Source: Microbispora rosea (lineage in GTDB: Bacteria; Actinomycetota; Actinomycetes; Streptosporangiales; Streptosporangiaceae). Taken from it: a DNA stretch of 64,000 nt. The notes below the pieces were generated by a model that saw nothing but the letters and a program-made list of their open reading frames with translations, searched no databases and was not told the DNA's origin. This document shows positions 33,993-42,749 of this stretch, piece after piece (positions within the stretch are counted from its first letter, which is position 1; the number at the start of each line of letters is the position of its first letter). Both the position numbers and the translations under genes were made by a program. The stretch covers positions 1-64,000 of the forward strand of contig NZ_FTNI01000036.1 of NCBI RefSeq assembly GCF_900156315.1, in the 5' to 3' direction.

Positions 33993-35852
33993 ATGCGCTT
34001 TTCGGTATTGGGAGACTTCTCAGTAACTATAGCAGGAAGAGACGTCACCCCGCGATCCGCGAAACTGCGCAGCATGCTCGCACTACTCACCATAAGAAAT
34101 GGGCAGACCACCACCGTCGACTCCATCATCATGGAGCTGTGGAACGGCCGTCCGCCGGACCGGGCGATCGGAACCGTTCACACTTATGTCTACGAACTCC
34201 GCAAGGCGTTGAGCGCACCCGACGACGAGCCGGGCGAGAGCGTGCTCGTCACCGTTCCGCACGGCTATTGTCTCGACCTGAGCGGGGCGGATTTCGATCT
34301 CCGCCGGTTCGAGGAGCTCGCCGCGCAGGGGTCGTCGCTTCTGAGCGAGGGCGCCAGGACGCGGTCGCCGGACAAGCTGGAGCTGGCAAGCGCTCATCTG
34401 ACCGAGGCCCTCCGCCTGTGGCGGGGCGAGCCCCTGGCGAACGTGGCCTTCGGTGAACAGGTGAGGAGCCATGTCGCCTGGCTGGAGGAGCAGCACAAAC
34501 AGGTTCTGTATATGCATCTGCATGCCGAGATGAAACTCGAGAGATATTCCTCCTTGATCGGCGAGGTCAAACTTCTCATCGAACGTCATCCGTTTCACGA
34601 GGAGCTCTACGAGATCCTCATGACCGCGCTCTCCCGCTCCGGCCGCCGGCTCGAGGCGCTGAACGTCTACCACGAGATGCGCGAGCGCCTCAACAACGAA
34701 CTCGGCCTGGATCCGGGCCCTTCGCTCCAGCGACTGCAGCAGGCGCTGATCGCGGGAGGCCATGAAATCGACAGGCGTGATCCTCAGGTCCGCCCCGAAC
34801 GGATCGCCCCGAAGGACAGGCTCGCCCAGTTGCCGCCGGACGTTCCCGATTTTCTCGGTCGCTGCGAAATTCTCCGGGACATCGTCAGCCACATCACGGC
34901 GACGAACGGGACCGCCGCCCCGATCGTCTGCATACACGGCGCCCCCGGCACGGGAAAGAGCGCGACCGCGATACACGTGGCCAATCGGGTGTCCGCTGAA
35001 TTCCCCGACGGCCAGATCTACATCGACCTGAAGCGCAAAGAGCCGGCGGCGGAATTCGAGAAGGACGTGTTCGCAGAGATTCTGCGCACCCTCGGCGCCG
35101 CGGACGAGGAACTCCCGCGGACGTTGCCGGGGCTGGTGGGCGTCTTTCGCGCACTGACACGCCAGCGCAGGATCCTGCTCGTCCTGGACGGCGCCGAGCC
35201 GCACATGGAGATAACGGGCTTCCTCCCTCTCGGCTGCCCGACGATCGTCACGAGCACCAGGCCACTGCACGGCCTGGCCGGCGCGACCATGGTCCAGCTC
35301 GACACTTTCACGCCGGAGGAGGGGATCGGCCTGCTGGAACGAATCGTCGGAAAAGATCGGGTGGACGCGGAGAGAGAGACGGCGCTGTGCCTGATCAACC
35401 AGGTCGACACGCTTCCGCTGACCATCCGGTTCCTGGGCGAGCGCCTCAGCTTCTCGCCGAGGTCGAGCATCGAACAACTGAGAAAGTCCATGTTCAGATG
35501 CGAGGCCGACATTTGCCTGTCCCAGTTGGAACGGATAGGGCTGGACCTGTTCTCACGCCTCGAGTCCGCGTACCGTCAGCTCAGTCCGAAGGAACAGACA
35601 GCCTTTCTCGCGCTGTCCTGCTTACGAGCCAATTCTTTCTCTCTCACGGAGGCCGCGCAGGCGTTCTCCTGCGGGGACACCGAGGCCGGCATCATTCTCA
35701 CCAGTCTTGTGGACGCGGGCCTGGTGAAAGCGCTGGACGATGAGGGCGGGCAGACCTACAGGCTCCCCCGGTTCACCGGACTGTATCTCGTGGAACGCCT
35801 GGCCAGGAGATCGGATCAGGTCGGCCGGTGCCTGCCGCTCACCGCCATCTGA
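33993..35852 (+). CDS. SARP-family pathway activator with NB-ARC ATPase domain (AfsR-like)
   Basis: A 619-residue regulator. The OmpR-type winged helix is at residues 1-95 (RFSVLGDFSVTIAGRDVTPR, then GTVHTYVYELRKAL). The bacterial transcriptional activation domain is at about 100-245 (LTEALRLWRGEPLANV, LGLDPGPSLQRLQQALI). The NB-ARC P-loop is GAPGTGKSA from about residue 316, with LLVLDGA as Walker B. The TPR region of full AfsR is absent. SARPs bind direct repeats and switch on antibiotic clusters. Leu544 is encoded by TTA (35622-35624), the rare codon that makes translation depend on the bldA tRNA in streptomycetes. It ends 308 bp before the P450 gene. Confidence 0.93.
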   Translation: MRFSVLGDFSVTIAGRDVTPRSAKLRSMLALLTIRNGQTTTVDSIIMELWNGRPPDRAIGTVHTYVYELRKALSAPDDEPGESVLVTVPHGYCLDLSGADFDLRRFEELAAQGSSLLSEGARTRSPDKLELASAHLTEALRLWRGEPLANVAFGEQVRSHVAWLEEQHKQVLYMHLHAEMKLERYSSLIGEVKLLIERHPFHEELYEILMTALSRSGRRLEALNVYHEMRERLNNELGLDPGPSLQRLQQALIAGGHEIDRRDPQVRPERIAPKDRLAQLPPDVPDFLGRCEILRDIVSHITATNGTAAPIVCIHGAPGTGKSATAIHVANRVSAEFPDGQIYIDLKRKEPAAEFEKDVFAEILRTLGAADEELPRTLPGLVGVFRALTRQRRILLVLDGAEPHMEITGFLPLGCPTIVTSTRPLHGLAGATMVQLDTFTPEEGIGLLERIVGKDRVDAERETALCLINQVDTLPLTIRFLGERLSFSPRSSIEQLRKSMFRCEADICLSQLERIGLDLFSRLESAYRQLSPKEQTAFLALSCLRANSFSLTEAAQAFSCGDTEAGIILTSLVDAGLVKALDDEGGQTYRLPRFTGLYLVERLARRSDQVGRCLPLTAI

Positions 35853-36038
35853 CCTCCCGCACCACCACACCGCCTCGTGCGCCGCTCGGCCCGCGAGCCA
35901 CCGGCCGAACTGGGCGCTCCGGGAGTCGGCCGCATCCCCGCCGGCCGCACCGGGCGGTGTGGCGAGGCGGTCGCATCAGTCTCCTCCCGAATTCCAGCGG
36001 CTTGGTCATCTCGCCGATCCCTCGCGGGGGACCAATGG

Positions 36039-36104
36039 GCTCAGTGACGCTTGAGCGACCTTCTAGCCGCCGCTCAGTGACGCCGTAGGCCGCACCCGTA
36101 ATCT
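36039..36104 (+). promoter_or_regulatory. P450 promoter region with repeated GCTCAGTGACGC element
   Basis: The 308-bp gap before the P450 holds the exact 12-mer GCTCAGTGACGC at 36039-36050 and 36072-36083, 33 bp apart (three helical turns). TTGAGCG follows the first copy, so that GCTCAGT-N5-TTGAGCG recurs as at 17297-17315. A TAATCT -10 candidate is at 36099-36104. Direct repeats in steps of about 11 bp are how SARP proteins bind. Confidence 0.65.
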
Positions 36105-36160
36105 CGCGCCCAAAAGCCTGGGAACAGGCTGCCAGGTGAATTGACCAGGAGGGGCGTCCC

Positions 36161-37387
36161 ATGACGGTCGCGTATCTCGACATCGAGGATCCGGATTTCA
36201 GGCCCGACTCGGCCGACGTGCACAAGGCCCGCGAAGCCAACTGGTACGCACGGACCCCTCGGGGGTACGCGGTGCTGCGATACGAGCCCGCCGGCGAACT
36301 GATCGCCGATCGCCGGTTACGGCAGAGCACCCTGGACTTCTTCCACGCGCAGGGCATCACCTCAGGCCCGCTCTACGACTTCATGCGCCGCTTCCTGCCC
36401 TGCCTGGAAGGAGAAGACCACGCCCGGCTCCGCGGGTTGGTCAGCAAGGCGTTCACCCGCCGCTCCGTGGACGCGCTGCGTCCGTTCATGCGCCAGGTGA
36501 CCCATGAACTCGTCGACACATTCCACGCCTCCGGCCGATGTGATTTCATCACCGACTTCGCCGAGCCGTACTCCGCACGGATCATCTGCACCCTGCTGGG
36601 CGTACCCGAGGAACAGCACGACTCTTTCCGAGGATGGGGCGACGATCTCAGCCTGATGGTCAGCAATTTCGTCGCCCAGCATCGGGACCGGATCGAGACC
36701 GCTCTCGCAGGTCTCGGAAGCGCCGTGGACGCGCTGCTCGCGAAGCGGCGCGAAGCCCCCCAGGACGACCTGATCTCCAGGCTGATCGCGGCGGAGGAGG
36801 CCGGCGACCGGCTCACCTCGGAAGAGCTGCGGGTGATGGTCATCGGGCTGATGCTCGCGGGGCAGGACGCGACCCAGCACCAGCTGGGACTGGCGATGAC
36901 GACCTTCATGAAGCACCCCGAGCAGTGGGCGTTGCTCGCCGAGCAGCCGGAACTGGTGGATCGCGCGATCGAGGAGTCGATGCGGGTGTCGCCGGCCTCC
37001 ACAGTGATCATGCGAATCGCCGACGAGGACATCGTCTACCGCGATCTCGAGATCAAGGAGGGCACCTTCGTCAGCGTGCTTCTCGACCCCGCGCACAACG
37101 ACCCGGCCGTCTTCAACGGAGAGGGATTCGACATCACCAAGCAGCGGGCGACGCAGCTCACGTTCGGTGTCGGCCTGCACTACTGCCTCGGCGCCGCGCT
37201 CGCCCGCGCCGAGATGGGCGAGGCCCTGCCGATCCTCGCGAACAGGCTCCACTCCCCCGAACCCGACGGCCCCGTCCCCTGGCGCCCGACCGTCGGTGTC
37301 ACCGGGCCGATCACATTGCCGATCCGCTTCGTGCCCCACTCCCCCACCCCGGCGCCGACGGCACCGCCGGGGACCGGCGCCGTCTGA
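36161..37387 (+). CDS. Cytochrome P450 tailoring oxygenase
   Basis: A 408-residue bacterial P450. The I-helix oxygen-binding motif is LMLAGQDATQHQ, with AGxDxT changed at its last position to Q. The K-helix ExxR is EESMR. The heme loop is FGVGLHYCLGAALARAE with ligand C342. No reductase or ferredoxin gene is in the cluster, so electrons come from generic partners. It probably hydroxylates or couples the aromatic polyketide. Leu53 is encoded by TTA (36317-36319), like one leucine of the SARP. AGGAGG precedes ATG 36161, and a strong hairpin follows at 37509-37541. Confidence 0.95.
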   Translation: MTVAYLDIEDPDFRPDSADVHKAREANWYARTPRGYAVLRYEPAGELIADRRLRQSTLDFFHAQGITSGPLYDFMRRFLPCLEGEDHARLRGLVSKAFTRRSVDALRPFMRQVTHELVDTFHASGRCDFITDFAEPYSARIICTLLGVPEEQHDSFRGWGDDLSLMVSNFVAQHRDRIETALAGLGSAVDALLAKRREAPQDDLISRLIAAEEAGDRLTSEELRVMVIGLMLAGQDATQHQLGLAMTTFMKHPEQWALLAEQPELVDRAIEESMRVSPASTVIMRIADEDIVYRDLEIKEGTFVSVLLDPAHNDPAVFNGEGFDITKQRATQLTFGVGLHYCLGAALARAEMGEALPILANRLHSPEPDGPVPWRPTVGVTGPITLPIRFVPHSPTPAPTAPPGTGAV

Positions 37388-37508
37388 GATCTCGGCAGAT
37401 CTCGGCGCGGTTTCGGCCCGTCGCCGAGCGAGGCCGGCGGCTCCCTCGCCGAAGCGCGGACGGCCCGTCCGCGCCGTACGGGTGCGCCAGGAATCGTCAT
37501 GACCACGC

Positions 37509-37541
37509 AAGGCCGGACCGGGAGGATGCCGGTCCGGCCTT
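37509..37541 (+). terminator. Strong hairpin terminator at the right edge of the cluster
   Basis: AAGGCCGGACCGG and CCGGTCCGGCCTT form a 13-bp perfect stem with a 7-nt loop ending in TT. It is the first terminator after the P450. It lies inside the open frame that leads into the CotH remnant, so that frame's apparent start at 37499 is not a real one. Confidence 0.85.
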
Positions 37542-37544
37542 CCG

Positions 37545-38269
37545 CGTATGTGACCCGGAACATGGACGCCAACTATCGCAGCGCCTACTTCTACATGGAC
37601 CGGGACACCCAAATCTTCGCCGGTCCGCTGTGGGACTACGACCTCACGTTCGGCGTGGGCGGGTTCTTCCAGAACGACCAGACCGCGGGCTGGCGGTATC
37701 AGCAGACCCGGCAGCCGGTCGCCAACGACTGGTTCACCCAGCTCATGCGGGATCCGGCCTTCGTCGACCAGGTCAAGGCGCGCTGGCAGGAGCTGCGCCG
37801 CGCGGCCTGGCTGGACTCGACGGCGGCGTGGGGCGGTCCGGTCGCCTCGCCCAGTCCGAGTCCCTCCCCCAGTGCCTCCCCGAGTCCCTCCCCCAGCGTC
37901 TCGCCGAGCGCCAGTCCCAGCCGTTCGCCGAGCCCGTCGCCCAGTCCTAGCCCCTCGCCGTCCGGCGGAGTGTCCGGCGCCTGCTCGGCGACGCTGCGGG
38001 TGGTGAGCTCCTGGACCGGCGGGTTCCAGGGTGAGGTCACCGTGCGCGCGGGCAACGCGGCGATCAACGGCTGGACCGTGAAGTGGACCTGGCCCGGTGG
38101 GCGGACCGTCACCCAGCTGTGGGGAGGGCTGAGCTCCGGCTCCGGCTCGGCCGTGTCGGTGCGCAACGAGTCGTGGAACGGCTCGCTTGCGGCCAACACG
38201 AGCACGACCTTCGGCTCCATCGGCAGCGGCTCGGCCGCCACGCCGGCGGCCACCTGCACCAGCCCCTGA
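37545..38269 (+). pseudogene. Truncated CotH-kinase/CBM2 protein, N-terminus missing
   Basis: The frame codes for the end of a CotH-type kinase domain (NMDANYRSAYFYMDRD, IFAGPLWDYDLTFGV). A Ser-Pro linker of about 40 residues with SPSPSPS repeats follows, then a complete family 2 carbohydrate-binding module (CSATLRVVSSWTGGFQGEVT, WPGGRTVTQLWGG). Full proteins of this design carry a signal peptide and about 350 residues before this point. Here homology begins abruptly just after the P450 terminator. The 5' part is nowhere in the window, so the gene was most likely cut by insertion of, or rearrangement at, the polyketide cluster edge. Confidence 0.8.
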
Positions 38270-38282
38270 TGTGAGGCGAATC

Positions 38283-38320
38283 GACGGGGTCTCGTCCACC
38301 GGTCAGGACGGGACCCCGTC
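38283..38320. terminator. Hairpin between converging genes
   Basis: GACGGGGTC (38283-38291) and GACCCCGTC (38312-38320) form a 9-bp stem, with an inner GTCC/GGAC pairing. It lies between the converging CotH-CBM2 remnant and the beta-propeller gene and could terminate both. There is no U-tract. Confidence 0.6.
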
Positions 38321-38373
38321 GCGCAACGGGCGAATCAACCCACCCGGCCGCGCGACGACCGGGCCCGGTCCGG

Positions 38374-40566
38374 TCAGCTCTCCTTGGTGTCGACGTAGAC
38401 GACCGCGTGCTTCGCCGTGACCGAGGTCCACGGCACGATGACGACGGCGCCGTTCCGCTCGAAGGCCCGCGCACGGTCCCCATCGGTGCCGTACTTCTGC
38501 GGCAGTTCCCCCACCTTCGCCGCCTTGCCGGTGGCCGCGTCCAGACGGACGAGCCGGGGAGGCAGGTCCCGCCAGTCGCCGACCTCCAGGGCGAGCAGGC
38601 CGTGGTCGTCGGCCCGGACGAGGTTCAGCATCGTGGGCTGGGTGCCGGACGACTCCCACACCTGCTTGCCGGTCTTGAGGTCGAAGGCGAGCGCCTTGTC
38701 GCCCGATCGCGCCTTACCCGGCACGTTCTCCGGGAAGGTCGTGAGGTAGAGGCGGTCGCCGTGCACGGCGTAGCGGCGCTGCTCGAACATCCCGTCCACG
38801 AACGCGACCGTGTTCATGGCGAGCATGTCCACCTTGCCGGTCGTGAACTCGCTGACCTTGCCGCCTCGGTCGTCGAGGACCGTGAAGGAGCTCTTGTCGC
38901 CGTCCTCCTGGCGGACGATCAGCGGGTCGGCCGACAGCATCAGGCTCATCAGGCTGAGATCGCCCATCTTGTAGCGCCACCGGGGCGCGCCGCTCTTCGG
39001 GTCGAGCACCTGCACGAGGCCACCCGATCCCTCGAAGGTGCAGTCGAGGAGCAGGGCCACCTGGGCCGCCGCCGCGTTCACGTCCTTGATGTGGCAGCCC
39101 TCCGGCAGCCGCGCCGTCCACTGCTTCGCGCCGTTCGACAGGCGGTAGCCGGACAGGACGTCGTCGGCGTACACCACCACGACGTCGCCCGCGTTCATGA
39201 TCTGGGGCACGGTGAGCGAGTTGGCCACCCTGGACTTCTCGGCCGGGATCTTGATCTTCCAGGTGATCTTTCCTGTCGCGGCCTCGACGCCTGCCAGGTG
39301 GTCGCACAGTTGGTCGCTGCCGTACGCCACGGCGCCCTTGCCGTTCGCCAGGTCGGCGGTGGCGCCGCAGAGCTGGTCGCCGGGCGAGGGGGCGCCCCAG
39401 GCGCGCTTGCCCGAGGTCAGATCGTAGGCGAGCACCCCGTCGCGCTGAACCCGGATCACCGTTTTGTCGGTCAGCCAGCCCGCGAACGCGAGCCCCTGGG
39501 TGAAGTCCATGCTGTCGGCACTCGCGAGCGGGACGGACCACTCCCCCTCGCCCCCACCGGATGCGGTGCCGGAACCGGTGCCGGAGCCCGCGACGAACCA
39601 GGCGGTCCCCCCGCCTACCGCCAGCAGCACCACCAGCCCGAGCACGACGAACAGCGCCGTCTTGCCCTTGCCGCCGGGCGCCTGTTGCTGCGGCTGTGGC
39701 GGGAGTCCCTGGGGCGGCTGCCCCGGAGCGCCATAGTTCTGGCCTGGGTAGCCCCCCTGCTGACCGGGATAGCCCTGTTGGCCGGGGTAGCCCTGTTGCC
39801 GAGGGTAGCCCTGTTGGCCCGCATACCCCTGCTGCCCCGGATGCCAGGGCGTCTGGCCCTGCGCCGGCGGAGCGGGGGCCGACGCCGCCGGGCCCGGCTG
39901 CGGCTGGGCTTGCGGCTGCGGCTGCGGCTGCGGCTGCCCCCAGGGTTGCGCGTACGGCGAGCCCGGGTAACCCTGACCCGGCCAACCTTGACCCGGCCCG
40001 CCTTGACCCGGCCCACCCTGGCTCGGCTGTCCCAGACCGGGCCCGCCTTGACCGGGCCCGCCTTGACCCGGATGACCTTGACCCGGATGACCTTGACCCG
40101 GCTGGCCGTACAGCGCCGGCGCGCCGGGGGCGCCCGGACCCCACGGCGCGCTCTGGCCGGGCGGTCCGTACCCCGGAGGGGCCGAGGCCTGCGGGCCGGG
40201 CCCGGCCTGCCCCGGCGACGCGGCTTCGCCCCACTGCCCCGGACCACCCGGCTGCCCATACGGCTGCCGGCCGGGTGCGGGCTGACCATAGGCCGACTGA
40301 GCGGGTGCGGGCTGACCATAGGCCGACTGAGCGGGTGCGGGCTGGCCATAAGCCGGCAGAGCAGGGGCGGACTGGCCGGGTGAGGGCTGGCCGGGTGCGA
40401 GCTGGGTCGGGCCTCCGGCGTCACCCTGGTGTCCCTGGTCGAGGTGCGGCTGTTCCTGCCCGCCGTAGGGCGATCGGCCGTCGCCGTACGCGTACGGGGA
40501 CGGTGCGGGGGACGGCGAGGGCGGAGTGGGCCCGCCGTACGCGTCCCTGTTGTGCTGATCCGTCAT
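38374..40566 (-). CDS. Membrane-anchored PQQ-like beta-propeller protein with Pro/Gln/Gly-rich cytoplasmic tail
   Basis: A 730-residue protein. Residues 1-310 are low-complexity with short tandem repeats (QPAPAQSAYG, GQGGPGQG, QQGYPG). One transmembrane helix follows (GKTALFVVLGLVVLLAVGGG). The outer domain (about 345-730) has repeated blades such as GVLAYDLTSGKRAWGAPSPG, VEAATGKITWKIKIP and ALAFDLKTGKQVWESSG, the PQQ-binding-like propeller pattern. No quinoprotein catalytic residues are apparent, so a binding or scaffolding role outside the membrane is likely. It starts 13 bp after the gluzincin-like gene and must be its operon partner. Confidence 0.85.
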   Translation of the reverse strand: MTDQHNRDAYGGPTPPSPSPAPSPYAYGDGRSPYGGQEQPHLDQGHQGDAGGPTQLAPGQPSPGQSAPALPAYGQPAPAQSAYGQPAPAQSAYGQPAPGRQPYGQPGGPGQWGEAASPGQAGPGPQASAPPGYGPPGQSAPWGPGAPGAPALYGQPGQGHPGQGHPGQGGPGQGGPGLGQPSQGGPGQGGPGQGWPGQGYPGSPYAQPWGQPQPQPQPQAQPQPGPAASAPAPPAQGQTPWHPGQQGYAGQQGYPRQQGYPGQQGYPGQQGGYPGQNYGAPGQPPQGLPPQPQQQAPGGKGKTALFVVLGLVVLLAVGGGTAWFVAGSGTGSGTASGGGEGEWSVPLASADSMDFTQGLAFAGWLTDKTVIRVQRDGVLAYDLTSGKRAWGAPSPGDQLCGATADLANGKGAVAYGSDQLCDHLAGVEAATGKITWKIKIPAEKSRVANSLTVPQIMNAGDVVVVYADDVLSGYRLSNGAKQWTARLPEGCHIKDVNAAAAQVALLLDCTFEGSGGLVQVLDPKSGAPRWRYKMGDLSLMSLMLSADPLIVRQEDGDKSSFTVLDDRGGKVSEFTTGKVDMLAMNTVAFVDGMFEQRRYAVHGDRLYLTTFPENVPGKARSGDKALAFDLKTGKQVWESSGTQPTMLNLVRADDHGLLALEVGDWRDLPPRLVRLDAATGKAAKVGELPQKYGTDGDRARAFERNGAVVIVPWTSVTAKHAVVYVDTKES

Positions 40567-40579
40567 GTCTCTCCCCCGA

Positions 40580-42121
40580 TTACGCGAACTGGGCGCGGAC
40601 GTAGCCCGCCCACTGCCGCTCGAAGTCCGCCCTCGTCACGCCGAGCACCTGGAAGAGGGCGGCTTCGCTGTCGTCGCCCGGTGCCCGGTAAGCCGCGACC
40701 ACGCCCTCGACCAGCTTCCGCTCGCCGTACTTCTGCGCGATGAACCGCATGGCCACATGCCCCATGAGGTAGTTGACGCTGGTCATCTGCTTGAAGTCCC
40801 AGAGGGCGTTGGTCGGCAGCTTCCCGTCGAACGGCATGGCGAGCTGTCCTGCCACGTAGGCGCGGCCCTCGGCGGCCCGCCGGTTCCGCGCGATCGGCTG
40901 ACTGCGGCCGGCCACATACTCGGCGAAACCCTCGGTGATCCAGTTCGCCCTGCCGAACAGAGCGAACTGCGCGCTGTCGAGCCCGGCGACGAGCGAGTGC
41001 GCCAGCTCGTGCTCGGAGATCTCCATGATCCCCTGCTCGTCCCTGAAGAACTCGGACGCCGTGTCCATGACGACGCGGGTGCCGCCGATCTTCACGGTGT
41101 CGTTCCCGATTCCCCAGCGCGGCATCGGGATCGAAACTCCCGCCTCGTTCGCCTTGGACGTACGGAACAGCTTGCCGAGCTGGGTCTTGCCCTCGACCAG
41201 CGCCACCACGAAACCGCTCGGCACCGCCGCGTCCGGATCGCCGTTCTTCTGCCAGAAGGCGAGATCGCTCGCGGCCGCGGCGGAGACGGTCGGCGCGACG
41301 CGCCGGGCGAGGGCGGCGTCCTTCGGCCTGGCGAGCACGAGGCTTCCGCCCGCCTTCGCCACCACGATGTCCGGCCAGATGTCCCACGGCCCGGGGTAGT
41401 ACATGGTCTTCGACGCCTCGCCGCTGATCGTCGGCGGCGCACCCTCCACCTTCGTCACGACCAAGGGTGCTTTCGGCGACGCCTTCTCGATGGTCCAGCG
41501 GTACCACTCGGACACCGGACGCAGGTCGATGCCGGCGAACCGGTGGACGAAGGCGACATCCTGCGTGAACTTCACGCCACGCCCGAAACTGTCCTGAGCC
41601 CGGCCCTGGCGGCGCAACACCTCGTACGACTTCTCGGCCAGCGGCATCTTGCGCAGGTTGGCGAAGACTCTCGCCTGATCGCGGACCAGAGCGGCGTTCT
41701 TCTGGTCGAAGATCGAGGTGAACGCCTTGGCGTCGCCCGAGGCCAGCGCCTTGCTGTGCGACTGGACCAGCTTCGTGATCTCGTCGTCCTTCACCACGAC
41801 CGTGTTCGAGTCGGCGGCGACATCACCCGTGCCGTCTCCGGCGGTGTCGTCCCCGGAGCCGCCGCCCCGCAGGACGAGGCCCACCCCCGCACCCACCGCG
41901 ACGACGAGGACGAGGGACAGGATGCCGAGCGTCACCCACAGCCCGGTCCTGCGTCCGGGCCCAGGAGGGGGCGGCGGAGGTTGAGGCTGCCACTGCTGCG
42001 ATGGGGGCTGCCACTGCTGCTGCGGAGGACCGTACTGCCACTGCGGAGGGGGAGGTGGAGGCTGAGACTGCCACTGCGGCTGAGGCGGATACTGCTGGTG
42101 ATAACCGGGCCCCGTCGTCAC
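40580..42121 (-). CDS. Membrane-anchored gluzincin-like protein (HExxH...E) with proline-rich tail
   Basis: A 513-residue protein with the same plan as its downstream partner: a Pro/Gln/Trp-rich N-terminus (QPPPPPPQWQYG), one membrane helix (LWVTLGILSLVLVVAVGAGV) and an extracellular part. The outer domain contains SEHELAHSLVAGL (H371, E372, H375) and then NWITEGFAEYVAG with E397, spaced like the zinc ligands of gluzincin peptidases. Peptidase activity is thus plausible but unproven. The region before it resembles an NTF2/cystatin-like stress-domain arrangement (KLVQSHSKALASGDAKAFTS). First gene of the two-gene operon. Confidence 0.85.
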   Translation of the reverse strand: MTTGPGYHQQYPPQPQWQSQPPPPPPQWQYGPPQQQWQPPSQQWQPQPPPPPPGPGRRTGLWVTLGILSLVLVVAVGAGVGLVLRGGGSGDDTAGDGTGDVAADSNTVVVKDDEITKLVQSHSKALASGDAKAFTSIFDQKNAALVRDQARVFANLRKMPLAEKSYEVLRRQGRAQDSFGRGVKFTQDVAFVHRFAGIDLRPVSEWYRWTIEKASPKAPLVVTKVEGAPPTISGEASKTMYYPGPWDIWPDIVVAKAGGSLVLARPKDAALARRVAPTVSAAAASDLAFWQKNGDPDAAVPSGFVVALVEGKTQLGKLFRTSKANEAGVSIPMPRWGIGNDTVKIGGTRVVMDTASEFFRDEQGIMEISEHELAHSLVAGLDSAQFALFGRANWITEGFAEYVAGRSQPIARNRRAAEGRAYVAGQLAMPFDGKLPTNALWDFKQMTSVNYLMGHVAMRFIAQKYGERKLVEGVVAAYRAPGDDSEAALFQVLGVTRADFERQWAGYVRAQFA

Positions 42122-42749
42122 TCTTGCCCCGTAAATGCTCAGAGTTATCGAAAGGCGTAAAGCGTATCAGTGGCCATGAAGCGGGCACCGGCGCTTCCCA
42201 CAACGCGCCGTACGCGCCCTCGACATGTTCTCTGACCAGGCGTTTTCGAGCCTCCTGACCGAATGATCCGGGCCCTCACCGGCCAATCAGCGGAGCCGTA
42301 CGGGCATTCACGCGGACCGGCAGGTCGCCGCAGGCGACGACTGGAACGATCCATTCACGGCCAATCCGCGGAATCCTCACCATCGGCGCCCAGGAATGCC
42401 GGGATTACGTCGATCCCGCTGACGAAATCGATGAAGAGCGCACCCCAGCCTCGATCGCCCGGAGTCGGACACGCCCGGCCGGCAGGACAGCCGCGGACAT
42501 GTGCGCCCGGACGCACCGGTAGCGCGGGGGGCTACGCCGCCGCGGCGATCTTCGCCTCACGGCGCTTCTCGATGCTCGCCATGGCGACAACGTCGTCCGG
42601 CAGCGCGTCGGGCACGGCGGCGTCGCACCGGCGAAGATTGCGGCCGGCAACGGTCCGCTGAGCGGACCGGAACATCGCTTCGCCGGTCGGCCCGGATGAA
42701 GATATGACGGCGATAAGCAGACCGGGGTGACATTTGTGGGGGAAGCTCG
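42122..42749. other. 628-bp gap without a supported gene
   Basis: This is the region between the gluzincin-like gene and the divergent lipoprotein gene. CGGCCAATC is repeated at about 42280 and 42358 (80 bp apart), each followed by a GCGGA-type stretch. Short open frames exist on both strands, but none has a ribosome site, domain or codon pattern that I can defend. Confidence 0.5.

Noticed and set aside
37499..37544. Start of the CotH-CBM2 frame at ATG 37499 as a genuine gene start
   Set aside because: The first 15 codons are made by the terminator hairpin, and there is no signal peptide although the domains are extracellular types.
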